64,000 bases of DNA from Methanoculleus caldifontis (GCF_032842345.1 NZ_WBKO01000001.1:1674001-1738000); one strand, 5' to 3'. Positions 52,272 through 61,215 are shown, counted from the first letter of the stretch. Notes: generated by a model from the letters alone, not told the origin. Translations and numbers: made by a program.

Positions 52272-53866
52272 CAGCGGGCGTCCCCCTGCCACCAGGGCCT
52301 CGCAGCGATCGGCATATGCCAGTCGGTGCTGAACGCCCGGCCGGTCACCCTGAGTCCGGGCGCAGCCTGCCGGCGCTTGAACTCCGTCTGCCGGATCATC
52401 AAAAAGACCTGGTAGACGGTCGCCGCGGGATACCCGGCGGCGACGATCTTCTCGGGCGACTCGAAGCAGTCGATGTGGCGGTGGAGGATCGCGTCGAGGA
52501 GGTCATAGGGGGGGAGGCTCTCCTGGTCGGTCTGGCCGGGCCGGAGCTCCGCGGAGGGGGGCTTCTCGAGCACCCGGCCGGGGATGACAGGGCGTTCCCT
52601 GTTCAGCTGTCTGGCAAGCCGGTAGACCATCCCCTTCGGGACGTCGGCGATCACCGAGAGCCCTCCTGCCGTATCCCCGTAGAGAGTGCAGTAGCCGACC
52701 GCGGCCTCCGATTTGTTCCCGGTGGAGAGAAGCATGGAGCCGAACTTGTTCGAGAGCGCCATCAGGACCGTCGCCCGGATCCTCGCCTGCAGGTTCTCCT
52801 CGGTGGTGTCACGGGGCCTGCCGGCAAAGACCCCCTGAAGGGCCCCGTCGAACGCCTCCATCATCGGGGCGATCGGGATGCACTCCACCCGGATGCCGAG
52901 GTTCCCCGCGAGTTCCTGGGCGTCCTCGACGCTTGCCGCGGAGGTGTAGGGGGAGGGGAGGAGCACGCCGAGGACGTTCTCCGGACCGAGCGCCTCGACG
53001 GCGATCGAGGCGACGAGCGAGGAGTCGATCCCGCCGGAGAGGCCGAGGTGAGCCGAGGTAAAGCCGCACTTGTGGACGTAGTCGCGGGTGCCGAGCACCA
53101 GCGCCTGCCAGATCTCGGACTCCGGTGCCGGGGCGGCAGGAGCGACCGCCTGCGGTGTGGGACGGGCGAGGTCGACGTTCACGACGTCCCCGGCGAAGGC
53201 CGCGCCGCGGGCGATGAGGGTCCCCCCGGCGTCAAAGGCAGAGCTCCGGCCGGCGAAGATGAGGTCGTCGTTCCCGCCGACGAGGTTTGCCGAGAGGATG
53301 GGGACGCCGTTCTCTTTTGCAAGGCGGGAGAGCGCCTCCTCCCGCCGGGCGGGAGCGCCGGCGGCAAACGGCGGTGCGGCGAGGTTCACGATCGCCTCCC
53401 CGCCGCCCCGGACCTCCTCGCCGATACAGACCCCGATCGTCCTTTCGCCGAGGCGGAAGACCTGCGGGGTCGGGGCCGCCGCCTCAAAGTAACGGCCCTC
53501 ATCGAGGATGCCGGAAGAGAGGCGGGCTTTGCGGAACGTCTCCTCCACCACCCCGCCCCGGAGGAGGGCGGCGGCGTTGTAGAGCGGTCGGCCTCTCCCG
53601 GAGAGGTTCGGCTCCGCAAAGCCGACGAGGACCGGCGGCGCGCCGGCAAGGTCGGCCGCAAGGTCCTCCAGGACGGAGAGACCCCGCTCTGCAAACCCTC
53701 TCTCGAGGAGCAGGTCCCGGGCGGGGCAGCCGGGCAGGGAGAGTTCGGGGGTCACGATCAGGTCCGGCCGGAAGCGGGACGCCTCCTCGACGCCCGCCGC
53801 TATCCGGTCGGCGTTGCCGGAGAGGTCGCCGACAACCGTATTCACCTGGAGGAGCGATATCTTCAT
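52271..53866 (-). CDS. nadE: NAD+ synthase with degenerate nitrilase/glutaminase domain
   Basis: 531 aa in two parts. N-terminal nitrilase-type domain (~1-240) keeps Glu41 (IVTPELSLPG) and Lys113 (FRKARLSSGILDE) but has Gly149 where the nucleophile Cys should be: RTIGVCIGEEVRGG versus the usual GVxICED. Cys147 lies two residues early. C-terminal NAD synthetase domain (~255-515) has the ATP P-loop SGGIDSSLVASIA and STGNKSEAAVGYCTLYGD, both intact. It forms NAD from deamido-NAD, ATP and ammonia or glutamine; the missing Cys suggests ammonia use. Stop overlaps the glycosylase start, so both are one unit. Confidence 0.9.
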   Translation of the reverse strand: MKISLLQVNTVVGDLSGNADRIAAGVEEASRFRPDLIVTPELSLPGCPARDLLLERGFAERGLSVLEDLAADLAGAPPVLVGFAEPNLSGRGRPLYNAAALLRGGVVEETFRKARLSSGILDEGRYFEAAAPTPQVFRLGERTIGVCIGEEVRGGGEAIVNLAAPPFAAGAPARREEALSRLAKENGVPILSANLVGGNDDLIFAGRSSAFDAGGTLIARGAAFAGDVVNVDLARPTPQAVAPAAPAPESEIWQALVLGTRDYVHKCGFTSAHLGLSGGIDSSLVASIAVEALGPENVLGVLLPSPYTSAASVEDAQELAGNLGIRVECIPIAPMMEAFDGALQGVFAGRPRDTTEENLQARIRATVLMALSNKFGSMLLSTGNKSEAAVGYCTLYGDTAGGLSVIADVPKGMVYRLARQLNRERPVIPGRVLEKPPSAELRPGQTDQESLPPYDLLDAILHRHIDCFESPEKIVAAGYPAATVYQVFLMIRQTEFKRRQAAPGLRVTGRAFSTDWHMPIAARPWWQGDAR

Positions 53867-54033
53867 GGTTTCTCCCGGTTAGTTCGATCAAGTATGGCGG
53901 AACGAAGGGCATATGCCTTTGCATGACCCCGTCCCCGGGGAAGGGACACAGGAGGAGCCGGCGGGCCCGTCCGCGCCGCCACATCGATCAGATCCATTTT
54001 AAGGCGCCGGGACCAAAGCGCCTTACAGGAACC

Positions 54034-55380
54034 ATGCCGAACACGCACCGTAGAGCAGCACTCCCGGCAGGAGCGAGCATGCGGCCTCTCCTGCTCGCGG
54101 CATCGGCCGCAATCGTCTTTGCCGTGAACGCCGCCGGGCTTTTTGCCGGGATCACGATCGTCCTCCCGCATCTGATCTACCTGCCGATCGTGCTTGCCGC
54201 CTACTGGTTCCCCCGCCGCGGCATCGTCTTCTCGCTCGCTCTCGGCCTCGGCTACCTGGCGATGGCCCTGCCGTTTGCCGGCGGTGAGCCCGGCGTGATC
54301 GTCTCGGCGCTCTCGCGGGCGGCGGTCTTCGTCGCCGTCGGTGCGGTCGTATCCTTCCTGACCCTGAGGCTCCGGGAGCAGGAGGAGCGTTACCGCGGGA
54401 TCTTCAACAACTCCGAGGCGGCGACGTTCCTCATCGCACCTGACGAGACCGGGCCGCGCATCGAGGAGGCCAACTATATGGGCACCGCCCTGCTCGGCTC
54501 CCGGGAGAGAGACCTGGTCGGCGAGCCGGTGACGCGATTTTTCGAGGATCCGGGAGCCTGGGAAGAAGTCCGGGCGCGGGTTTTCCGCGATGACGCCATC
54601 TACGGCTACGAGACGAGCCTCCGCCGCACGGACGGTGCCGCCGTCCGGGTGCTCGTATCGGGCGGCCGGCTCCCCGACGGGCGGGTCATCCTCACGCTCG
54701 TGGATATCACCGCCCGGAAGAACGCGGAGGACGCTCTCCGCGAGGCGAACACCAGACTCAACATGCTCGGCCGCCTCACCCGGAACGACCTGATGGCAGC
54801 GGTATCCGGCCTCCTCGGACGGATCGGCGGCGGCATGCAGCAGTTCCGCGACCCTGTCGTCCGCCGCTACTTAGACGACCTCTGCGAGGACGCCCGGCTC
54901 GTGCAGCGCCGTGCGGAGATCACCCGCGACTACCAGGACCTCGGTCTCCGGCCGCCGGCGTGGCAGCCTCTCCAGGAGGTCGTCCGGGGGGCGGCGTCGC
55001 AACTGCCGCTCCACGAGGTATCGGTCCGAGCCTGGGTGGAGCGGGTCGAGGTCTTCGCCGACCCGATGCTTGAGAAGGTCTTCTCGAACCTGATCGAGAA
55101 CGCGGTCCGCCACGGGAAGACCGTCTCGCAGGTCGTCGTCACCTACCAGCTCCGGGACGACGGGCTCGCGGTCTACGTCGAGGATGACGGCGTCGGTATC
55201 CCCGAGGCCGGGAAGGAAGAGATCTTCGCCTACGGCATCGGCGGGGGAGGCGGGCTCGGCCTCTTCCTCGTCCGCGAGATCCTCTCCATCACCGGCATGA
55301 CGATCCGGGAGACCGGGATGCCCGGCGAAGGGGCGAGGTTTGTCATCCACGTGCCGCCGGACGGATACCGGATCGTGTGA
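54034..55380 (+). CDS. Membrane PAS histidine-kinase-like protein lacking the phospho-acceptor His
   Basis: 448 aa. The N-terminus (~16-110) has about four membrane helices with short loops, a MASE-like sensor. A PAS domain (~118-228, GIFNNSEAATFLIAPDE to LTLVDITARKNAE) follows. The DHp region reads LNMLGRLTRNDLMAAVSGLL: Asn251 stands where the family has LTRHDI with the phosphorylated His. The HATPase domain (~320-445) is complete: NLIENAVRHG (N box), VEDDGVGIPEAGKE (G1), GGGGLGLFLVREILSI (G2). AGGA lies before ATG 54034. It is followed by a USP-GNAT gene after 9 bases. Confidence 0.88.
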   Translation: MPNTHRRAALPAGASMRPLLLAASAAIVFAVNAAGLFAGITIVLPHLIYLPIVLAAYWFPRRGIVFSLALGLGYLAMALPFAGGEPGVIVSALSRAAVFVAVGAVVSFLTLRLREQEERYRGIFNNSEAATFLIAPDETGPRIEEANYMGTALLGSRERDLVGEPVTRFFEDPGAWEEVRARVFRDDAIYGYETSLRRTDGAAVRVLVSGGRLPDGRVILTLVDITARKNAEDALREANTRLNMLGRLTRNDLMAAVSGLLGRIGGGMQQFRDPVVRRYLDDLCEDARLVQRRAEITRDYQDLGLRPPAWQPLQEVVRGAASQLPLHEVSVRAWVERVEVFADPMLEKVFSNLIENAVRHGKTVSQVVVTYQLRDDGLAVYVEDDGVGIPEAGKEEIFAYGIGGGGGLGLFLVREILSITGMTIRETGMPGEGARFVIHVPPDGYRIV

Positions 55381-55389
55381 GGCGAGAGC

Positions 55390-56655
55390 ATGTTTACGAA
55401 GGTGCTTATCCCGACCGACCTTTCCGTTGCCTCGATGAGCGTGGCCCAGCGGCTCCGCGAGATCCCGGGTATCCGTGAGGTCGTCCTCTTCCACGCCCGG
55501 GTATCGGCCGGCTCCCTGCCCGGTGAAGGGGTGCTGCGCGGGGTGCAGGAGGCGCTCGCGGCACAGGGCTTCTCCGTCGAGACGGTGATCGAAGACGACG
55601 ACGGGAGAGGCGTTTCGGAGAGGATACTCCGGGCCGCTGCCGGGACGGGTGCCGACCTGATCGCGATGGGCGTCAGGGACCATGGCCTGCTCTGGAACCC
55701 CTTTGCGGGGAACGTCGCGGCCGCCGTGCTCCGGGAGGCCCGGGTGCATATCCTGATCGCCCCGCAGTCGGGAGGAGGGGGGCCGCCGCTCTTTGCGCGG
55801 CTCCTGGTCCCGACCGACCTCTCGCCGCCGGCGCCGGAGATCCGCTCGATCCTGGAACGTCCTGCCGGCGACGGAGCGGCGGTGCTCCTGCACGTCGTCG
55901 AGCCCGGAAGCGCGGTGACCGGGCAGGAAGCAGGTACCCGGCTTGCTCTCCTCAAAGACGGCCTGACTCCCTCCGGTCGCGAGGTTCGCACACTGGTAAG
56001 AACCGGAGACCCGGCCCGCACCATCTGCGCCGTGGCGGACGAACTTGGTGCCTCCGCAGTCGTCATCCCGCGCATCGGGAAGCGCGACGCCCCGGGGAAC
56101 GTCTCGCTCGGGAGCGTCACCGCCGCCGTCGCGGGCTGCGCAAAACAGCCGGTGCTGGTGATCTCGGCCCCAACCGACCTGCGGATAGAAGCGCGGGAGC
56201 TCAGGAGCGATGAGTTCGCATTTGCCGAGGAGATCTGGACCGATTACCACCAGTTAAAAGCGGACCGGAAGACCGATCGGATCTTCGGGGTCTTCGCGGA
56301 CGGCACCCTCGTCTCCGTTGCCCGGTGCCGCCGGCATCCCGACGGCTACGAGGTCGACGGGGTCTTCACACCCGCCCGGTTCAGGGGAAAAGGGTATGCC
56401 CGGAGGGCGATGGACGCGCTCGTCGAAGCGTGCCAGCACGACACCCTGTACATGCACTCGGTCCTGAACCTCGTCGAGTTCTACGGGATGTACGGGTTCG
56501 TCTCGATACCCGAGAGCGATCTCCCGCCGACCATCCGGGCGAGGTTCGCGTTTGCCCTCGGCGAGATGGAGGGGGCAAACGTCCAGCCGATGCGCCGCGT
56601 CGCCGGGCCGTTCAGAAGAGGAGCCCGGGACGGCAAAACGCCTCAGTCGTCGTAG
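55390..56655 (+). CDS. Two universal-stress-protein domains fused to a GNAT acetyltransferase
   Basis: 421 aa. USP 1 (~1-127, MFTKVLIPTDLSVASMSVAQ to VHILIAPQSG), USP 2 (~136-262, LLVPTDLSPPAPEIRSILER to PVLVISAPTDL), GNAT (~268-400) with the acetyl-CoA motif FTPARFRGKGYARRAMDALV and FYGMYGFVSI. The ATP-binding G-x2-G-x9-G motif is degenerate in USP 1 (GVRDHGLLWNPFAGNV) and partial in USP 2. GNAT motif A (RFRGKGYA) is intact. GAGGCGAG precedes ATG 55390; the gene is 9 bases after the PAS kinase-like gene. Target of acetylation unknown. The fusion is unusual. Confidence 0.88.
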   Translation: MFTKVLIPTDLSVASMSVAQRLREIPGIREVVLFHARVSAGSLPGEGVLRGVQEALAAQGFSVETVIEDDDGRGVSERILRAAAGTGADLIAMGVRDHGLLWNPFAGNVAAAVLREARVHILIAPQSGGGGPPLFARLLVPTDLSPPAPEIRSILERPAGDGAAVLLHVVEPGSAVTGQEAGTRLALLKDGLTPSGREVRTLVRTGDPARTICAVADELGASAVVIPRIGKRDAPGNVSLGSVTAAVAGCAKQPVLVISAPTDLRIEARELRSDEFAFAEEIWTDYHQLKADRKTDRIFGVFADGTLVSVARCRRHPDGYEVDGVFTPARFRGKGYARRAMDALVEACQHDTLYMHSVLNLVEFYGMYGFVSIPESDLPPTIRARFAFALGEMEGANVQPMRRVAGPFRRGARDGKTPQSS

Positions 56656-56813
56656 ATTGTCGGCACTTCCGCATCGTCGTCGCAGTTGTCGGAGTACGGG
56701 AGATCAATGACAACCGCGCCGTCCTCAAGGATGTCGCCGATCTCGATAGACACCCCCGCAGGGAATTCACGCTCTTCTGTGCTGCCGTCGGGATACCTGA
56801 TATAAGCCCACAT
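56643..56813 (-). CDS. Small acidic protein, 56 aa
   Basis: 56 aa from ATG 56813, with a strong GGAGGT site 5 bases upstream. The sequence MWAYIRYPDGSTEEREFPAG, then SIEIGDILEDGAVVIDLPYS and a very acidic tail NCDDDAEVPTIYDD looks like a small beta fold with a metal-binding-like tail. The stop overlaps the end of the convergent USP-GNAT gene by 13 bases. No family recognised. Upstream in-frame starts would add 31 residues before the strong ribosome site and are rejected. Confidence 0.65.
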   Translation of the reverse strand: MWAYIRYPDGSTEEREFPAGVSIEIGDILEDGAVVIDLPYSDNCDDDAEVPTIYDD

Positions 56814-57108
56814 GCTGTACCTCCATGAATCCATTCTTCTCTCAGGGCTCCCGGTACATCGTATCCGATGCACTCCGGAGCATGCTCCTATTCCAGTATC
56901 AGACAATAGCCCGATAAAGAGCTTCCGGTGTAAATGGCCTGAGTATATACGCCTATTCGGGAATTGTGGGGGTTATTGTGCGTGAAGGCGCACGGCGGGA
57001 CGGAGAGAACGCGGTATATCCCGCACCATCGGCAGGCGGGGCGGCACCCTGCCCCCGGGTCGTTACGCAGCCGTCATCTATATCGTGACGGCGGCAAGGT
57101 AGTGATCC

Positions 57109-57606
57109 ATGCGTATCGGGATCCTCTCCGACACACACGACAACCTCGGGGCGGTGGATGCGGCCGTGAGGCAGCTCAACAGCGAGCGGGTGGACCTGGT
57201 CCTCCACGCGGGAGATTACGTCTCGCCGTTCGTCATCCCCCGGCTCGCGAACCTGCACTCGCCCATGATCGGCGTTATGGGGAACAACGACGGCGACCAC
57301 AGGCTCTTATCGGAACGGTTTGCCGAGCACGAGGCACTCAGCCTGCGCGGAGGCTTTGCCGCCGTAACCGCAGGCGGCATGACCATCGGGCTGCTGCACG
57401 GCGACGACCGTGAACTCCTGCAGGCGCTCATAGGGCAAAAGGCCTTCAACGTCGTGGTCCACGGCCACACCCACCGCGCGGAGGTCAGGGAATTCGGAGC
57501 GACGCTCGTCATCAACCCCGGAGAGGCCTGCGGTTACCTGACCGGGCAGCCGACCATCGCCGTGCTGGACACGTCGGGCCGGGACGTGGAGCTGCTCTCC
57601 CTCTGA
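57109..57606 (+). CDS. Metallophosphoesterase, YfcE/MJ0936 type
   Basis: 165 aa, calcineurin-like fold. Five metal motifs visible: GILSDTHDNLGAVD (DxH), VLHAGDYVSP (GDxx), GVMGNNDGDH (GNND), LLHGDD and VVHGHTHRAE (GHTH). This is the small archaeal/bacterial phosphodiesterase group that hydrolyses phosphodiesters with Mn or Ni. Physiological substrate not known. A plus-strand single gene between two unrelated units; a TATA-like tatatcg lies about 30 bases before the ATG at 57109. Confidence 0.9.
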   Translation: MRIGILSDTHDNLGAVDAAVRQLNSERVDLVLHAGDYVSPFVIPRLANLHSPMIGVMGNNDGDHRLLSERFAEHEALSLRGGFAAVTAGGMTIGLLHGDDRELLQALIGQKAFNVVVHGHTHRAEVREFGATLVINPGEACGYLTGQPTIAVLDTSGRDVELLSL

Positions 57607-57642
57607 TCGGACGGGGGAGGGTCAAAAAAAGCGTCGTGCGGG

Positions 57643-58950
57643 TTATACCGCACTCGCGTTGCCGGCCTCTCTCTCGAGGCCCCATGCGGGAGTGCCGGCA
57701 TACCCGAGTTCCGCCCTGAGTGTCGCCCCGGAGACCTCGAAGGTCGCGGGCACGTCGAAGTAGAGGTAACCCTTGAGTGTCTGATACCGGTCGAGCATCT
57801 TCCGATCGAAGGACTCTCCGAGCGATGTGAACGGGGGGGCCTCGAGAGGCGCATACGTCATCCCGTGCTGTTCGAGAACGAATGCGTCCCGTCCGGGTGT
57901 CTCGATGGTATAGAGGTCGGAGTCACCCTTGTGGCCGAGGTTGGTCGCCTTGACGGCGACGAGGAAGAATGCACGCCCCTCGTCCGCCTCGTTCATCACC
58001 ATCGAGCCGTTGACGGCGGCAGTCTCGTACTTCTTCACGACCCTCGCCGAGTCCGCGAGCAGCGAGATCATGTTCTCTCCCGGCTGGTCGTCGTAGGTGT
58101 ATCGTTCCCCGATACGGAGGGGCTCCGTGGGCGGTGCGGCCGTTCCGGTGCCCGTCCGGGTCCTGGACGTCTCCACCGTCAGGACGGTGGCGTCCGACGT
58201 GGAGCTCCCGGTGTCGATCGGCTGTACGGAGACGGCCTGCCGGCTGACCGTTTCAAGGTTCCCGGACGCTGTCGCCAGGTCCCTGAGAGCCACCGGAACC
58301 GCCTCTTCCTTCGTGGCAGCCGTTGAGTCGAGAAGCGTCTGGCTCGCCGTGGTGTATGCCGAGAGCGACCTGATGAACTCGTCCTTGACGGGCTGCTGGC
58401 CAGAGGAGACCTGGAGCGGCTGCACCTCGGCAAGCAGCCTGATGGAGAGCGCGTGCAGCCCGTCCGCGGCTACGGCGGCGGCGTCCGCATCCTGCATGTA
58501 GAGGGCATGGGCGTGCTCCATCGAGAGCCGCATCAGGCTGATGCCGGCGGTGTTGATCAGTCTCGCCAGCCGCTCGTCGTCGTACCCGCCTGTCCCGCCG
58601 GAGGGTGTCCCGGCCAGGGGAGCCGGATCGACAGGTTCGCTGCCGGTCTCCGGATCGGCGGGGGTCACCGTCTCCATTCCGGTGGGAAGGTCGGGAGACC
58701 CGGTATCCAGGGGGGCCGCGGGTGCATCGGAGATCTCCTCCTCGTCCGGGAGTGCCGGGGAGCCGGATGGTCCGGATCCGTTTCCGGGTGCCGTCAGGTT
58801 GCTGAACGGGGAGAGAAACAGCTCCCCTGACTCCAGCACCTGAAGCCCCTGGCCGGAACCGGCAACGGCCGGTACGGAGAGGAGGAATCCCGCGCAGGCG
58901 GCAATCCCTAAGAAAATCAGAGCGTTTGCATGGTGCTTGCTCATGCGCAT
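57643..58950 (-). CDS. Exported protein with helical middle and C-terminal Ig-like domain
   Basis: 435 aa. Signal sequence HHANALIFLGIAACAGFLLS with cut near AVAG (a Cys in AAC could be an alternative lipobox, but the hydrophobic stretch continues after it). A Pro/Ser/Thr-rich region (~40-125) follows, then a helical domain (~125-215, GISLMRLSMEHAHALYMQDA), and a C-terminal beta-domain (~285-420: FFLVAVKATNLGHKGDSDLY, MTYAPLEAPPFTS, GYLYFDVPATFEVS) resembling the DUF4352-type Ig fold found in lipoproteins. ATG 58950 or 58944. AT-rich TTTATATATATTAA about 20-30 bases upstream is the promoter. Function unknown. Confidence 0.78.
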   Translation of the reverse strand: MRMSKHHANALIFLGIAACAGFLLSVPAVAGSGQGLQVLESGELFLSPFSNLTAPGNGSGPSGSPALPDEEEISDAPAAPLDTGSPDLPTGMETVTPADPETGSEPVDPAPLAGTPSGGTGGYDDERLARLINTAGISLMRLSMEHAHALYMQDADAAAVAADGLHALSIRLLAEVQPLQVSSGQQPVKDEFIRSLSAYTTASQTLLDSTAATKEEAVPVALRDLATASGNLETVSRQAVSVQPIDTGSSTSDATVLTVETSRTRTGTGTAAPPTEPLRIGERYTYDDQPGENMISLLADSARVVKKYETAAVNGSMVMNEADEGRAFFLVAVKATNLGHKGDSDLYTIETPGRDAFVLEQHGMTYAPLEAPPFTSLGESFDRKMLDRYQTLKGYLYFDVPATFEVSGATLRAELGYAGTPAWGLEREAGNASAV

Positions 58951-59339
58951 TTTTCTTTTGATTAATATATATAAACATTATTATATTTTCTGTTTGGAAA
59001 AAGGGCCCCGGAGAGGAAACTGTTTCCGCTGCAGGCTGATGCCCGTCTGTCGTGGGCTTGCGAGAATGGACCGTTTGAAGCGGCCCGAGCGCGGCAGAAT
59101 ACCTGTAGTGCGTCTTCAAGAGATCCTTTTGCACCTTTAGTCACAGGAGGTATTCACGGGGGGATTGCTATTAGCCTGCACTACGAGGGCTGTGTCGGTC
59201 ATATAGGATCCGCACCGCCCTTTTTTGGTTGATAGTTATCTCTATGGGGTGTCTTATCGATCCAATCCCTGTTTTTGCCGGTTCACTCAGCAATAATTGT
59301 AGCATGCAGAGCAGGCATGCACCAGCCGACTTCCCGCAG
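58951..59339. other. Intergenic region with AT-rich promoter, no gene
   Basis: 389 bases. The right side of the exported-protein gene has the TATA-rich island 58958-58985. Beyond it I find no supported gene; GGGGGGATTGC near 59159 and CCTTTTTTTGG-like T-run near 59220 have no clear role. Confidence 0.4.
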
Positions 59340-59903
59340 TCACTCCTCCCGAACGGTTTTACCGACGCTTTCCGTGATTGGAGTTTTGTTGCGGTGAAAC
59401 CGGGCAAAGAACAATATGCGGCTCGAAAATGACGCGGCCGCGAATGCTACAAAAGCGACTTCTACGACTTCAAACGTCGTGCCTATGGGAAAGAGCAGTG
59501 TGGCGGCTATAGCGATGTAGAGGAAGCTCCCGAAGTATTTGCCCACGGGGTCTATGATTTGCACACGATGCAGACTCGTCAACACGAACTGGGCATAGGA
59601 GAACAGGATCAGGATTAAAACCCAGGCCGGGTAGAGGCCGTGCGCATAGAATAGTGCGAAGGAGCCCATTATCAGGGCGAAGTCGGCTGCTGAGTCGAAA
59701 AACGTGCCCATTTTGCAGGCTACGCCGAGTCTCCTCGCCAGATAGCCATCCGCAAGGTCGGTTGCGCACAAGAAGAGAAAGAACGGAAGACTCAGCAGAG
59801 AGTTCTGGCTCATCAGAAATAACAGAAGGGGGAGGGCGGCAATGCGGACTGCCGAGACGGTGCTGGGGATAGCTGCGTATTTTCGCATCTTTTCCACGCT
59901 CAC
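59340..59903 (-). CDS. CDP-alcohol phosphatidyltransferase
   Basis: 187 aa with about six membrane helices. Catalytic motif DLADGYLARRLGVACKMGTF and following FDSAADF match D-G-x2-A-R-x8-G-x3-D-x3-D fully. Such enzymes make archaetidyl-serine, -glycerol or -inositol phosphate, or similar polar lipids; the exact alcohol cannot be told. The start is taken as GTG 59903, which overlaps the stop (TGA, GTGA) of the decayed frame upstream; ATG 59888 is the alternative and has only a weak AAAAG site. No other lipid gene is near. Confidence 0.85.
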   Translation of the reverse strand: MSVEKMRKYAAIPSTVSAVRIAALPLLLFLMSQNSLLSLPFFLFLCATDLADGYLARRLGVACKMGTFFDSAADFALIMGSFALFYAHGLYPAWVLILILFSYAQFVLTSLHRVQIIDPVGKYFGSFLYIAIAATLLFPIGTTFEVVEVAFVAFAAASFSSRILFFARFHRNKTPITESVGKTVREE

Positions 59904-60163
59904 AGCAGAACGCTGCTTGCGGCCGGGTAAGGTTTGTCGGTGATGTTTCCGCCTCTGAAGATCGTAGTGACTCCGTAGACTGTGCTGTTTCCGCTCTGGA
60001 TGATGTTTCGCATGGCCTGTCGGTAGTTGAGCGGATCAATGCCGCCGCCCGCGGTTACTATGGCGGTTTTTGCTCTATCCCGGTTACCGGCACGGTGAAT
60101 GTAGTTGGCTGGCGTGGGGTTGAAGTCATATCCGGGCCATGTCGGCAGCCGGTGATTGGTACT
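59900..60163 (-). pseudogene. Open frame without start, likely gene remnant upstream of the phosphotransferase
   Basis: An 87-codon open frame ends at TGA 59900-59902 and runs back to a TAA at 60164-60166 with no start codon until residue ~48. Its codons look protein-like (GYDFNPTPANYIHRAGNRDR, TAIVTAGGGIDPLNYRQAMR, GVTTIFRGGNITDKPYPAAS), with no family recognised. Upstream on the same strand are more short open fragments ending VEITL (stop 60172) and ARAFQK (stop 60354), in other frames. This fits a decayed or frameshifted gene. Confidence 0.45.
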
Positions 60164-60675
60164 TTATCGACTTACAGAGTTATTTCTACCCACCAGCCTT
60201 CGGATGCCTGATTGTTCAGATACGCAGGCAACGTCGCGCGTAAAGGAAATTAATCCGGGGCGGTAAATATAGCTACTGGCTCAACATCTCTGAAGCGTAC
60301 CCGGGACCCCGGGCTTGTCTTTACTCTTTTCTCCCGATAACCTCTCTTCGCTGCTATTTCTGGAACGCCCTTGCAATCGCGGTTGTGAGATGCTCATAAC
60401 TCACGATGAATGACGCCGGGACCTTTCGCCTGGTCGATCGCCATGCTCGCAGCGTATCTCGGAGCACTGAAGACGTTTCAGTTCATGGACACGGTGCAAC
60501 GATGAGCACGGCTCCGGCGATGAGGAGAGATGTTATGGAGCACTACCGGTAATGACGGAAGGTTCTTGCTGTCAGGGCGACGGTAAACAGGGATTTTGCC
60601 CGCACAGGACAGAGTAAGCCCGCCGGGGGAAATCTATATGTACTCGTACAGGTTACCGGGATAAGAGGATGCCTG
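60164..60675. other. Gene-free stretch with decayed minus-strand fragments
   Basis: 512 bases before the PPOX gene. Minus-strand fragments (60172-60249 and about 60354-60434) look like pieces of coding sequence interrupted by stops. A plus-strand TATA-like CTATATG near 60634-60640 and GAGG before 60676 belong to the next gene. Confidence 0.4.
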
Positions 60676-61152
60676 ATGGAGATCGTGAAGATCCCGAGTA
60701 TGGATAAAGCAGAGTACGATAAACTCATCGCAGAGAGTTTTCTCAGCCGTATTGCGTTCCAGGGCGGTAAATACCCGTATATCGCCCCGTTCCTGTATGT
60801 CTTCGACGGGAAGTTCCTCTACTTCCTCGCGACCAAGTACGGCAGGAAGAACGACCTCTTCCGGCAGCACCCCTATGTCTCGGTCGAGATCGAGAAGTAC
60901 TCGAGCGATATGTCCTGTTACACCTTCGTGACGATGCAGGGCTACCTGGTGCAGCTTGAGGACGCCATCGAGAAGAAACTCATCCGGGAGAAGTTCGTGA
61001 GCATGATCCGGGCGCACAACCTCTCGCAGAATATCCTTGCCGCGCTCGGCCACAAGCCCGAGGAGCCGCTTGAGGCCATCGCTTCCGAAGAGCGCTCGAA
61101 TATCTGGAAGCTTACCGGCGTGACGGACATCGTTGCGTTGAAGAATTTATAA
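60676..61152 (+). CDS. Pyridoxamine 5'-phosphate oxidase family flavin-binding protein
   Basis: 158 aa split-barrel fold. Marks: MEIVKIPSMDKAEYDKLIAE, SRIAFQGGKYPYIAPFLYVF, FLATKYGRKNDLFRQHPYVS and SDMSCYTFVTMQGYLVQLED. Single-domain PPOX-like proteins bind FMN or F420 or heme, and most are reductases of unknown substrate; the canonical PdxH active-site residues cannot be confirmed. GAGG lies 8 bases before ATG 60676. Single gene; the next plus-strand gene starts 64 bases later. Confidence 0.82.
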   Translation: MEIVKIPSMDKAEYDKLIAESFLSRIAFQGGKYPYIAPFLYVFDGKFLYFLATKYGRKNDLFRQHPYVSVEIEKYSSDMSCYTFVTMQGYLVQLEDAIEKKLIREKFVSMIRAHNLSQNILAALGHKPEEPLEAIASEERSNIWKLTGVTDIVALKNL

Positions 61153-61215
61153 TTCCTTTTTGCCGGGGTCCCGCCGGGGCGGAACCATTATGGTTCCGGC
61201 GGGTGTGGCAGACCC

